Assembly: GCA_907165135.1 (NCBI GenBank)
Contig: OU015569.1
Coordinates: forward strand, 8,122,501-8,186,500
Source of the DNA: Oikopleura dioica
Taxonomy: Eukaryota; Chordata; Appendicularia; Copelata; Oikopleuridae
Reading direction: 5' to 3'
Length of the DNA: 64,000 nt
Below are positions 11,161 to 22,800 of this stretch, in pieces. The notes under the pieces were generated by a model, which saw only the letters and a list, made by a program, of their open reading frames with translations, ran no database searches and was not told where the DNA came from. Every line of letters begins with the position of its first letter. Position 1 is the stretch's first letter. A program made the translations under genes and the position numbers.

Positions 11161-11498
11161 TAGTAAATGACGATCAAATAACGAAAACGTATATTTCGCC
11201 CAAGCTCTAAAGCGAAATAGACCTTGCTTTTCATGAGAAACTCTGAGTCACATTTTATTTAGCATAAATATAAGGAACTGAGTTGCACTTGTTCACAAGT
11301 AAAAGCCTTCAACATAAAATAAATAATCACTTTGGAAAAGCAGGAAATAAGTTTTCTTCAAAAGTAGAAGAATGTAAGAGTGTTGCATCTGTAATTATAA
11401 AGTTGCGAGTAGCAGAAAGGGCTCTTAGTAAAAATTGGTCGACTAGGCAATCAAGAAAGTTGAAACAGGTTAAAGTTGGCGAGTGTTGTTTTTATGGA
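11161..11498. other. Convergent intergenic stretch
   Basis: This lies between the 3' ends of the kelch gene (plus) and SNRK (minus). A plus-strand ORF from 11283 overlaps the SNRK end and looks like chance. The stretch is probably the two 3' untranslated regions. Confidence 0.4.
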
Positions 11499-14400
11499 TC
11501 ACGAAATGCCGCAGCATCCGCGGATTTCGCGAGATCTCTTTCGCGTTAGACTTGGGTCATCGAGCGTTATGTAGGTGACAGCAGGGGCGTAGGTAACGAT
11601 TTTATCTAAAGCGAGTTCTCTAACGTTGTTTAGGGGTAAGGTTACCTGATATCTTTTCTGATATCCACGATAGGTTCGGCGAGGCAATGACGTCGAACAC
11701 TTCATCGTTCCTGAATCCCTTGTAGAAAAGTGTTAGTGACACATTGACACAACGAGAATATCAAATCAACATCTGGCAGCCAACAGTTCAGACATTGAGA
11801 CTTACCCCTTTTCAGCAATGGAGTCGAGCATTTGCTCGTGGCTTCCTTGCTTTTGCGGGTTTCGCTTTTTTCGTCTCCGTTTTTGATGTTTCGGTTCTTG
11901 TTGCTGTCGCTGTTGTGAATTTTGCGAGGCTGTTGAGTTAACTTTGGAATTTGAGTTTTTTTCTGTTGACTTTGTGGTATCGGAGGTTTCGTTTGCGTTG
12001 GACTTTGTTTCACAAGTTTTGGCATTGGAGAGATTTGACATTGAGGAATCATTTCGAAATGATGTTCCGCTGGGAGGATCTCGCTCCTCAGAACTGTCAC
12101 GTCGGTTGTGCGAGTTTTTGAGTTGTGCAGCATAAACAGCTGAACCAAAAGTCAGAGTGAAAGGAGGATTCTTACTCACATAAATCACGAGAAGAAGTTC
12201 GGCGGGACTCAGAGGACTCTGAATCTGAACTGGCAGTTGAAAAAGAAGAGGGAGGAATGAAATTTTCGAAAGAGCTGTACTCTTCACGACGTTGCCGGCG
12301 ACGTGCGCAGGAAGGTGAGGTGCCCATCTAATTTTTTTTGAGTCGAATTGATTTCTAGGTGTGACTCACGTTTAATCGATTTTGACGAGGGCTGGCTTCC
12401 ACGTCGAAATCGTCTAGTTCGGACTCGGGCTCTTCGAATATTTCATTGAGCTCGTAGCTTGTCCGCGAGGATTGCTGGTTCGACCAGTCCTTCTTGTCGG
12501 AAGTTCTAGAATTTGAGGACTTGGATCGTAGCTCTCCTCCGGCAGCGCGAAGACGGGCGGACACATGAGAGAGTGTCTCATCGGGAGAGAAGCAGCAGCG
12601 GTATTCGCGCTCATCTTCGTCATCCGTTGTTGTCTGACTGCGGCTGGTGCGCTCCTCCTCCGCCAGGTGCTCAATTCCTAGAACAAAATTAATGGTTCCA
12701 TCACTTTCTCGATCCCATGCAAAAACCCGTGTTAGTCATGCGTTTCCCAAATTCGCCGATTAGAGAGATTCATTTGATCTGGCACGCCCAAAGATCATTA
12801 TTTCAATTATTTGCGCATGAAAGATCAAGTAAAAGCAGAACTAAACTGAAGTAAAATAAGTCACTGCTTTCGGTCTCATGCTATACATTGATTGCTGTAT
12901 AAGCACAGCCACAGCTGATTTTAGAAGTGATTCAATTAAGCTTTCTTTTAGCTTGTTTACCTCGAGCAAAGCTAAATAGTTGAGTAATTTTGCAGTTAAG
13001 AAACGAAGCTTTACCTTCTTTTGTAACGGGGCCCTTTCTTGGTGTTATAGTAAGATGTTCTCGAGGTAGAGGTGGAGCTGGAGACATTTTTCCGGAAAGA
13101 CGATTCGTTCTTGGTGGTGACTGTCCCGGAGTAGGAGACGTTGATCTAGCAGTAGTGAGCATTGGAAGAATCAATCGAGCGATACCTTGGGCTTGGGGGC
13201 TGACTGGGATTCGGTGATATATGAGTAGAGCGTGGTGTTGTTCTGGTTGAGCGTCTAGAACCTTTAGTACGCTCTAATTTCTCAGCGAACAGCAAATATG
13301 CCGCGGTCACCGGGTTATAATCGTCCTTGAGAATAGCTTCAGTGATCTCCTCGTCAGTAGCGACAAGTTCCGCTGCGGCATCTGTAACTACTCCGCTCTG
13401 AAGCAAAAACTGACATATTCGGTTGTGATCACGAGACTGGACGAGCTTCTTTGCTTCGAGGTGCTCTGCGTGGTTCGGAGCGACTGCCTCTGAAACATAT
13501 GCTTAATCACAGGCCCTACTGTTAAACCTTACCGCCAAGATCCTTAAGCCAATCGTGGTTTAAAATCTCGTGAATTTTCAATCGATCCGACGGCTCGCGT
13601 TTCAGTATTTTTCTGATCAAACTAAAGACGAGTAACGCAGAAAAGTGTATATATGACGTACTCATTGCATTCGTCGGAGACATTTTCTAAGTCCGTATAT
13701 CTGCAATCCATGATCATCGTCAAGGTTTCCGAGTCATTGGTTTCATTGAAGGGCGCTTCCCCACATAGAAGCATGTACAGAATGACTCCTAGGGACCAAA
13801 CATCTAAAAGATCAGTGACGAAGGAAAACAAGATTATTGCTAACCAACTGCACTAGCATCGTATTCTTCGCCGAGAAGGATTTCAGGCGCGGAGTAAGCA
13901 AGAGAGCCACATGATGTCTGCAAAAATTTCCCTTCTTCAAATACATTGGAAAAGCCAAAATCTGTGAGCTTCACAGACTCGTTTTCGGAAGAGATTACCT
14001 AGGGCGAGGTAACTAAAGAATTCTAATCTAGCAAAGACACACACCATGTTTTCTGGCTTGAGGTCACGATGAACAACACGCCGGTAATGGCAATAATCGA
14101 TCGCTGTCACCATTTGAGCGAAAAATAACTTCGCCCTCGCTTCGTCAAGGCCATTGTCAAATTGGCGAATGTAATCGTATCTGAAGCTTACGGTTGGCTA
14201 AAGCGTCGAGTTGTGAAACTAACAAGTCTCCGGAATCACCAAGTTCCATCACAAGGAAGAGGTGATTCGTCGTATCTATCGCTTCGTAGAGGCGAATTAC
14301 ATTCGGATGCCGCAGCAGTTTCATGCATGTTACTTCTTTGTAAAGATGCAGCTTAGAAACTTCGTCAAGCTTATTCTTGTCGATAATTTTGATCGCCACG

Positions 14401-14569
14401 CGCACATCCGTCAGTAAGTGGCGAGCAAGCTTGACGACAGCGAACTTGCCCTGAATACGCGTTATTCCAACAAAGTCTACCCGCAAACCTTTCCAAGGGT
14501 CTCGAGTAGCTCATATCGTTGATCTAGAACTGTGCCGTTTCTTGCCGGATCGAGGGCGTAATCCATCAT
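11499..14569 (-). CDS. SNRK: SNF-related serine/threonine kinase (SNRK)
   Basis: This is an AMPK-related protein kinase. The N-terminal lobe has the Gly loop LGKGKFAVVK, completed by a 37-nt intron at 14488-14452. It then has VAIKIIDK (catalytic Lys) and the catalytic loop HRDLKPEN near 14080. [10 protein letters not shown] segment (the DFG motif) lies near 13970, followed by [13 protein letters not shown] and [19 protein letters not shown]-like region follows ([19 protein letters not shown]). The C-terminal half keeps short SNRK landmarks: the [18 protein letters not shown] block, the RRDSSEE block and a CC-containing C-terminus. It has about nine exons with short introns. Identification is by many conserved blocks in the right order. 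It is probably a cytoplasmic or nuclear kinase needing LKB1-type activation (family knowledge). Confidence 0.92.
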
Positions 14570-15328
14570 CTATCACGGCAAATTCAACGTGGACGACTTC
14601 GCTCTCACTTGACCATCTCTAAAAGGGAAATATGCTCCAGCAGCAAGTTTAAATCGATTCGAAAAGCGATTAAGACAGCAGAATTGATTCACGCCGCTAC
14701 CAGCCGTGTAACTCATCCCTCTGAGCAGTAGCGATTATCACCCAGCACCCTATGGCAGAAGGACAGGGCATGTACAGAAGGACAAACATGAATTGTTGAT
14801 TTCCTATTTTTCAGAACAGAGTAAGTCTAAGTCTCCCCTTTTATAAGAACATCGAAAACACGAGTATCGCTTAATTTTACTATATGAAAAGGGACCGCAT
14901 TTTTCAAGTATTTAAATATATTTTGATAAATGAAACGCCGTCGAAGTAGAGCTGAACTCGAACAGAATTTCTCAAATTGAGAAAATATGAATATATACGC
15001 TTGGTGGTCGTAAATAGCGAAAAGTGTGAACTCAACCCGCACGGTTTGGCGAAGACAAGTTCATCTAACGATGTATAAGGTGGCAAGTCTTGGAATAAAT
15101 AAAAACTAAAATTTAAGAGCTTCTCTTTATAGAAAAAAGTTTTCCATTGTTTAAAAAGCGCTTCTTAGGAAATAACACTTTTCCTGTGACCTAAATTTGT
15201 GTGTTTTATCACTCTCTGCTAAAAGTGTGATAAAAATACAGCCATGAGGATATATGCTTTGATAGAAGACTTGTGGCAATGATAACTGAGTGGAAAAAAA
15301 TAAATAAATTTATGAATAGCCTCAGGAG
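14570..15328. other. Intergenic stretch between SNRK and ERI1
   Basis: No coding frame is supported. A small hairpin-capable sequence occurs at about 15205-15235, where TTTTATCAC is followed by GTGATAAAA. The left end presumably contains the SNRK promoter, and the right end the 3' region of ERI1. Confidence 0.4.
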
Positions 15329-17290
15329 CTAGGGAAACTTTCGATGTGGTCTGTCTGCGTAATTTCGTTCGAAGTAAGAAGCTGAGTACATTTGAGGGCT
15401 AGGCGGGGGTAGGTAAGCAGAGGCCGCTGTTTCAGGAGTGAAGAGTTCGTACTGCTCGGGAAAGAATGGACCCACTGCGTTGAAGAAAGGGGAAGGCTGG
15501 GGAACGAAAATTGGCGAGGACGTTTCACCACAGAGGGGCATTGGCGGCATCGGTGCGCAGAAGATTGGGACCTCTGGATAATGCAGAGGCACTGGCGAGT
15601 TCACAAAGACCTGTTCACTTGAGTTGATCGCCTCTTTTTCTCTTTGCATGCGTTCTGTCTGTTCAATGAAGGCGTCCGCATAACGTTGCTCCTCGGGAGT
15701 GAGTCCTTCGCGTGCGGGTCGAGGTAATCGGTCTGGAGGTCGATTTGGAATGTAATGTCGTCCCTTGCGAGGCTTTTTCTTCTTGGGCAATTCTGGGATC
15801 TCTTCTTCCTCCGACGAGGCAGAGCTCACTAATTCTTCTTTAATTTTCATCTTTGACATCTTTTCTGCAATTTTCTCCTCCTCGCTTTGTCTGTCAATTG
15901 TCCATGGTTCGTCCGAATAAAGAATTCTGGGAATGATACAGTCAGGCTTCGGGAGATAATACTAGAAATTTGATTAACCTATAATTTGAAGGTGGCCTTA
16001 CCGGGGCGTTGCTATTGTATTTATTAGGCTTATACATTTCGTTCTGCCATATTTGAGCACCATCCTGGATCATTTTCAGCGCGATGCGGCTGATATTTCG
16101 CGCGTCATCTCTTCCACTGGAAAGTAGCGATTTCAAATTTCGAAATTAATGAAGCATTACGCACCTATGGAGATTTCCTTTTACTTCCATTCCCAGTACT
16201 TCAAGCATGTCCTCAATTTTCGGGGTGAAGGGTCCGTATTTGGATTTGTACACGTTCATGAAGATTCGTTTTATGTTGCAGTAGCGACTCGCCCATGTGT
16301 AAGGAAACGGGATGTCGTCCATTTGACATTGCTTGGACAGAAACTAAATGACGGTTTAAGAAACACCTTGGGAGGTCTTCAAATAACCTTGCATATATCA
16401 GCTGGAGAATCTGTTAAAAAAGTCCAAGAAGGTGTGTCCTTCGTGATCTTTACTCGTCCATCTGGGGCTGTTTTCAGAAGTCCATGGCTTTTCAGCCATC
16501 CGATGAAGGATTTGAAAACAATAGGGAAGTAAGGAGCTGCATTTACTTGGTTTTGTTTGATGCCAGTCAATTCAATGCAAAAGTCGGAGAGTTCTTCGTT
16601 GAGAAAAGGACGTACGTATGAGTGAAATTCGCTTATAATCTCTTCTTTTTCAATGTCGACCAAGATCGCTGGAAATTCAATGATCTCGTGCTGTAATAGT
16701 TAAAATACAAATATCAGCATGCGTCAGATCAGAATGCTAAGGAAGAGAGCAGAAAATTTTAAACGAGCGACATCCAAGTCCCCGATATTGATTTTTACAA
16801 ATTTGGAGCTCTCTTCTACAGATACAGCACACTAGATTCACCGTTTTGCACGACCGAAGGATCAATGGCAAATCATAATTCTCGCTTGCGTCAATCAAAA
16901 TGTAAATCAGTGTGCTGTATCTTTAATATAAAAGCAATAAGGCAATAAAATAAGACTAACAGGGTGGTTGACGAAGTTTATCCTCTCACAAGTGGCTTCG
17001 AAGTCGATGCAGACAAAGTATTTGCATTCAACATGGACTTCTTTGACTTTGGACTCGCCGCAGAATATTTTCTTGTAATGGCCTTTCAGGCGCTTCGCAA
17101 GCTTCTTCTTGTCGAAACCTTTTAGTCCATTTTGGTCAACTCCGATCGAATATAGTTTCTTGAGCAAGTCTCTTTTCTCGAGCCTCTTGATCATCTGATT
17201 GATCTCGGGGTAAGTGTTGTTTGACCAAGGATCCCGCTCATAAAATCTCCGTTCATCATTCGTTACTTTGACTCTCTGGCTGCGTATCAT
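15329..17290 (-). CDS. ERI1: ERI1/THEX1 3'-5' exoribonuclease with a long proline-rich C-terminal extension
   Basis: A DEDDh-family 3'-5' exonuclease that trims histone mRNA and 5.8S rRNA ends and degrades small RNAs (family knowledge). A SAP-like N-terminal region (LKKLYSIGVDQNGLKGFDKKKLAKRLKG) precedes exonuclease motif I (CIDFEATCE). Then come HEIIEFPAILVDIEKEEI, LSDFCIELTGIKQNQV (motif II region), and SGRDDARNISRIALKMIQDG (motif III with the catalytic Asp). The domain order matches human ERI1. After the nuclease the frame continues for about 200 residues of acidic, basic and proline-rich low-complexity sequence to the stop at 15329. Human ERI1 lacks this tail. Intron 1 (about 16964-16692) contains a small MITE. 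The start at 17290 follows an AG acceptor directly and lies only 64 bases from the upstream gene, so it is probably trans-spliced. Confidence 0.9.
16819..16923. mobile_element. Small inverted-repeat element in the first ERI1 intron
   Basis: The word AGATACAGCACACT at 16820-16833 is repeated exactly in reverse complement at 16909-16922, with weaker pairing continuing inward. TA dinucleotides lie just outside (16817-16818 and 16924-16925), consistent with a Tc1/mariner-like MITE of about 105 bp. It has no coding capacity. Because it is a single short copy, a chance hairpin or a functional RNA stem cannot be excluded. Confidence 0.5.
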
Positions 17291-17353
17291 TCTGAATTGA
17301 ACTCGGCTAGATTTATGTGCTTTGAGAAACAGTAGGGCGCGCAGTCGTTCTCT

Positions 17354-17905
17354 TTACAGCTCATTCAAGCAATCTGGCGGGTCTTCTTCGAACCCTTGGA
17401 AGTTTTCGGAGTAATCTGCTTTCTGTAAGAGCATGGTTAGGTTATCCCAAGAGTCCTCCACGGGCGTTCCTGCCAGCCTTTATCGAGGTTGCGCAAATTA
17501 TGTTTATTTTGTGTTTCTTTCAGCTAGATTAACCCGCTTTGAATATATTCTCTCGGTGATTGCGCAACCAGAACAATAAGGTGAACGGGTCCAAGCTTTC
17601 AATTCTAATTTGCTATTAAAATAAATATAATTAAATGAAAATTATCGGAGAAAACCTGACAGAGCTGACACCCACACGATCAGCATAATCGAGTAATTTC
17701 CACATTCTATTCACGTACTGTAACCTTTCGCCGCCACCAGTTACTCCTTTTAATATATCCTTGACTCTGGCTAGAAAACACCAAAGATATGCACACTATT
17801 GCTTAAATGGGAACAGTAAAATAGCTGACACTCAAAGTCGACTGTTGAGAGATCGTCAAAAAGGAGCCAGAGTTCAAATATTACTGGTGACACGAGGAAA
17901 TACAT
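17354..17905 (-). CDS. Small unrecognised protein, middle gene of a METTL9-ERI1 cluster
   Basis: It is assembled from four exons. The first begins MYFLVSPVIFELWLLFDD after an AG acceptor (TTTTCCCAG) lying only about 30 bases downstream of the METTL9 stop. The second exon reads RVKDILKGVTGGGERLQYVN. The third reads DPFTLLFWLRNHRENIFKAG. The last is acidic and ends DPPDCLNEL. The total is about 125 residues. One donor (before the third exon) is ambiguous, and an alternative reading of that exon exists. The tight spacing on both sides argues that it is a real cistron in an operon. I do not recognise the family. The N-terminal hydrophobic stretch could be a weak membrane anchor. Confidence 0.5.
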
Positions 17906-17975
17906 AGCCCGGGTTGTGAAGTAAATTTATGAGCGCTGGGAAAATTTACACAGAAGAAAACACCAGTAAAAAACT

Positions 17976-18943
17976 CTACTGTGATCTGAGATGTTTAAAT
18001 TCTAACCGCGCCTGAGCGGCCTCTTCGAAGCTGGCCGGGATTTTCGGCGGGCTCCACCAAGGATACTTTCTGTCCTCGCAACTTGGTGCCTGTTCTACCA
18101 GCTTTTCTTTGAGCTGCTTGTTCGTCGTTCGATCTTTGTACATGCTGTAACCACCCCTCACGTGCTTCGACCCGTAGAAAGGCCGCCAGGGAACAGAGAC
18201 GGAAACGAGAAGGAAGCCGCTCCGTTTAGTTCGCCAGAGCGCATCTTCGAGTACGGAGGCTGGACGAATTGTGCGATCGAGCACGTTCGAAAGAATCACC
18301 AAATCGAACTTGTCCTCTTCTTCTCGATGGGCGTGATCCAAGGACGTGTGCAAGCGGAAGTCTTCTTCGGACAGTATTTTAATGCCTCGCTTTTCCGCTG
18401 CATCGTTAGCATGGAGATCTTTGTCGAAAGCGAATAGCTTCCCTGTTTGCGTCGCCTTCCCCACACTCTTCAAAATAGTTCCAGAGCCTTGGCCAATGTC
18501 CAAAATTCGCAAGTCGTGCGCGGCTAGGTTAAATCCGGCGGTGCGCAGCAGCTGTCTGTATTGAGAAACTGAGCAAAGAAAGGAATCGCCCACTTTCCAC
18601 TTTGGCAGGGAGATGTGCATCTTCTTTTGTGCATTATATAGTTGAGCAGATACTTATAGCGCCAGGATGATCCGCACAAATCCGTGGAAAACTGCAGAAA
18701 ACGCTCAGTCTCTTCATCGGGATCCAATTGCAAAAAAGTGTCTCTCTTTTGCGGGCGTCCTTGCGTTTAGCACGGAAAGTGGGAGGTATGGAAACCCGAC
18801 CTGTAAATTGTTTTCATCAGCGGAAGCTTGACTGAGTAGTAATCGTGGAGATACTTTGCAGATGCTCTGTAGGGTGTCATTTCGTAGCGCCAGGCTGAGT
18901 GCCGCACCAAGTATCTAACGATCGATTTTTGTTTTTGCAGCAT
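17976..18943 (-). CDS. METTL9: METTL9-type protein-histidine methyltransferase
   Basis: METTL9 (DREV family) methylates histidine in HxH motifs of target proteins using S-adenosylmethionine (family knowledge). The N-terminal region aligns with the family: YYSVKLPLMKTIYR, then LQLDPDEETERFLQFSTD. The SAM-binding motif is LRILDIGQGSGTIL, followed by the acidic DLVILSNVLDR and RTKRSGFLLVSVSVPWRPF. The gene begins at 18943 after an AG acceptor. The C-terminus stops soon after FEEAAQARLEFKHL, so about 30 residues present in human METTL9 are missing or encoded by an exon I did not find. It is the first gene of a probable three-gene operon with the unknown gene and ERI1. Confidence 0.83.
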
Positions 18944-19840
18944 TCTAGGCCATAAATATTAAAACGCACGATCAAGAAAACATATTCATGCGATTCAGTC
19001 CCAGATTGATATTTTTGTAAGTTTATTGATAATGAAATTTACCAATACACATATTCCGCATTATTGCCCCTTATTTATCTAATTGATGATAGTAAATTAA
19101 AGAAACGATTAATTAAATTTCGTAGAAAACGTTTTTTCGAGTGAAAGATAACTCAATGAAAAATCTTTTCAGGCTTGAATGATTCTCTGCATGGGAAGGA
19201 AATTAAGAAGGTTGGGTTCCTGCCACTAACAAGAGTACGAGGCTCTGCGCTGAGTGTGCTCGGTCGCAAGAAGAGCGCGGCGCAGCGCGAAATTATTGGC
19301 CGCGGCATTGCGCACTCACCCGCGACGCACTTTTTTAAAAGAGCACTTTCAACTTCTCCTTTTATCCCACACTCGCGAAAGTACTGTCACAGATATTCTT
19401 GAAAATATAAATCGTCAAAGTCATCCTTTTGTGTTTTATCGAAAGAGCACTAAATTTCGAATAAAAAAGCCGCAGTGTTGTTGAATTGACTGTAACGAAA
19501 CTGTAGACAGGGAGAAGACATTTAATGAATGCAATTTGAATCTGTATGATATTTGTGTGAACCAAGTCTGAAACTGAGTGAAGTTGTCTTGTGACTCGTT
19601 AATCCAAACAAAGAAAATAGTAACTCGCCTGGCTGTTCGGAAGAGTGAGGATAATCAAGTGAAAACATTTGAAGAGCCCGAGCTGTTATCGAATCAGCTG
19701 CTGATTCATGCCTGTCACTTTTTGCTCATAATACTTTTCTCTTGTAACAAGTGATTAGTCGAGTTATCTTGATTTTGCTTCTCAATCGCTTTGACAGCAA
19801 ATTGAAGAGATCGCAAATAAAGAGGAGTTTCTTTTTTCAG
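18944..19840. other. Divergent intergenic region between METTL9 cluster and MYO1
   Basis: The genes on both sides point away, so this about 900-bp stretch probably holds both promoters. A GC-rich patch at about 19230-19330 stands out against the AT-rich flanks. Two overlapping plus-strand ORFs (19175 and 19254) look like chance products of that patch. Confidence 0.4.
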
Positions 19841-22800
19841 ATGGCTCAGCCGCACTGGAAGAGCCACAACGTTCGGGCTAATGGGGTGGATGATCTCACA
19901 CTGCTCCAAGGGTCGAAATTCAACGAGGGAGGGATCGTAGAGAACCTCAAGAAGAGATACGATGCAGACAACATCTTCACCTACATTGGACCCGTGCTCA
20001 TTTCAGGAGCGTGTTTTCAAAATGCAATGTCTGTTGTCGAATTGATTTTGAACATCGCGTACCAGTGAATCCCTTCAAACAGCTGCCTTACTTCACGCAG
20101 AGGGAAATCGAGCTGTATCAAGGTGCTGCTAGCTTTGAGAACCCGCCTCATGTCTATGCACTGGCAGATACAATGTACAGAAATCTCACAATTGATAACG
20201 AAAGTCAAAGTGTTATCATCTCGGGCGAGTCCGGAGCTGGCAAAACAGTTGCTGCCAAGTTCGTGATGAATTATATTTCTAACGTTTCTGGAGGAGGTGA
20301 TTTCATTTTCCGATGTTCGACGCGCGTAATCTATTTTAAGGAACAAATATTCAAAAAGTGAAAGAAGTGATTATTAAGTCGAACCCGCTTTTGGAAGCGT
20401 TTGGCAACGCAAAGACGCTTCGAAACAACAATTCTTCTCGTTTCGGAAAATATTTTCAAATCTCGTTCAACGGAGGCACACCTGTCGGAGGGCGTATTCA
20501 AGAGTTTCTCTTGGAGAAGTCGCGCGTTGTCCGGCCAGGGCCTGGCGAGCGCAATTTTCACATTTTCTACCAGTTAATCAAGGGCGAGACCAGTCCCGAG
20601 CAGCGTCAATCACTCGGATTGAGCAACTTTCAAGCAGAGGACTTCGAGTATCTTGCCTGCAGCGGCGAGTACGATGCGGATGAAATGAATGATCAACAAG
20701 AGTACAGAGAAACGCTAGAAGCAATGCGTACGATTGGCATGAAAGAAGATGAAATAGAGGAAGTACTTGCAGTTGTTTCCGCCATTCTTCACATGGGCAA
20801 CATTAATTTCGACGAAAATGACCGCGAAGTCGCGCATGTCAGAGATACACGTCATTTAGAATTTCCTGCGTATCTTCTTGGTGAGGTCGATATTAAGGCG
20901 TATAGTTAAATCGTTTTAAGGCTTCCAAGCATCAGATCTTGAACAGAAGCTGTTGACGCATAGAATGGAGTCAAAATGGGGCAAGCAAAGCGAAATCATT
21001 CATCAAGAACATTCTCGTGTGAAAGCATACGCTACTCGCGACTCTCTAGTCAAGGCAATCTACGAGAAACTGTTCATTTATCTGATCAGGAAAGTGAACG
21101 AAGCGATTCCCAACTCTACGCAATTGAATTTGGGGGTTCTCGATATCTATGGTTTCGAGATCTTCCCCAAAAACGGCTTCGAGCAGTTTTGTATCAACTA
21201 CGTGAACGAAAAGCTACAACAGGCTTTCATAGAATTGACGCTAAAGGCGGAGCAAGAAGAGTATAACATGGAAGGGATTCAATGGACGCCTATCAAGTTC
21301 TTCAACAACATCGACGTTTGCAATTTGATTGAAGCAAAGAATCCACCTGGCATCATCTCAATTTGCGACGATGTAACGAAGCAGGTCGGAAACAAAGAGA
21401 GCGGCGTCGCCGAAACCTTGGTTGGGAAGCTGCGCGGAGGTGTGACCCAACACCGGCATTACATCGAGCAGGGAGCTGCGCGCTTTAAAATCTCCCATTA
21501 TGCTGGCGAAGTGGCCTACGATGCGGACGGCTTCGTGGAAAAAAATCGCGATACTGTATTTATTGATTTGCTGGAAATGTGCAAGAGTAGTACCAATGGA
21601 TTCATCCAGGAGCTTTTCAGCGGACTTGATCTCAAAAAGAAGCAGCCAACTGCAGGTTCGAAGATTCGTTCACAAGCGAATAAACTCATCGACGAGTTGA
21701 TGAAGACACAGCCACATTATATCCGCACTATCAAGCCCAACGAGACGAAAAGGCCGCACGACTGGAACGAGAAAAAAGTCTCCCATCAAGTGAAATATCT
21801 TGGATTGATGGAGAACGTACGAGTGCGGCGAGCTGGTTTCGCCTATCGCAGAGTCTTTAATAAGTTCCTGCAGCGATACTCGATTCTAACGGTTGAGACT
21901 TTCCGGGAGTGGCGATACGGCACTGGACGTGACGATCCAAGAAGAGCCATTCAGTACATTATGCAATCGGTCAACATGGACCCACAAGAGTGGCAATGTG
22001 GCCAGACGAAAGTATTCATCAAGTCGCCAGAGTCCCTTTTCCTCCTTGAAGAAATCAGAGAGAGGAAGTATAATGTGCACGCGCGTACGATCCAAAAGCG
22101 TGGAAGAAATTCGCTGCAAGGAAAAAGACGAACACTGAGGCGATTGAAGCTGCACAATTACTTGCAGGGCGGAAACAGAGAAATCGAAATTCTATCTCGC
22201 GCCAATTTATCGGGGATTACCTTGGCTTGGACCATGACGATCAAGCTGATATTTCTAAGCTCTATGGACGAAAAGAACGCGTTCTTTTTGCCTCTCAAGC
22301 GATGAAATACAACAGGAAAGGATCTAATCTAGCAATAAATTCATTATGACTCTCATAATAAGAAATATGCAAGACAAATCCACTTCAGGAAATTCCAGTC
22401 AGCAACAAGGGATCTAGTAGTAACAGAAAAATACATGTATATCATCTCGAGAAGACGTGTTGATGATGGCAAAAACCCTAACGTTCCACCGATTTTGGAG
22501 CCTTATGTTGAAGACCAGATAGACATGATCACTGATCTGCAAGGGGCGACTCTCAGTCCGTTCCAAGACGGATTTATTTTGATCAGGATTGCGTCAAGGG
22601 ACAAGCCGATTATGCTTGATGTGACGCTCAAAACAGAAATGTGCTGGGCGATCAACAAAACGTTACGGAATAAAGTATGAGCGTCGTTTTGATGACTTCT
22701 TTTGAGTAAGACTTTAAGGCGAATAAAAATCTCCACATAAACTTCGAAGACAAGTGGATCGTCAAAGTGGAGCCAAAGGGCTATTTGCAAACGAAGGGGT

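Larger units (their letters stand above)
15329..18943 (-). other. Probable three-gene operon METTL9 - unknown - ERI1
   Basis: Three same-strand genes are separated by 70 nt (stop 17976 to start 17905) and 63 nt (stop 17354 to start 17290). Polypyrimidine-AG acceptors lie immediately before the second and third starts. Such spacing matches appendicularian operons resolved by spliced-leader trans-splicing (family knowledge). Co-transcription itself is inference. Confidence 0.6.

Noticed and set aside
11283-11549. 88-codon plus-strand ORF overlapping the SNRK 3' end
   Set aside because: It overlaps the conserved SNRK C-terminal coding exon on the other strand and has no recognisable feature.
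19175-19484. Two overlapping ORFs in the GC-rich patch upstream of MYO1
   Set aside because: Low-complexity Arg/Ala-rich products from a GC-rich promoter-like stretch, with no homology recognised.
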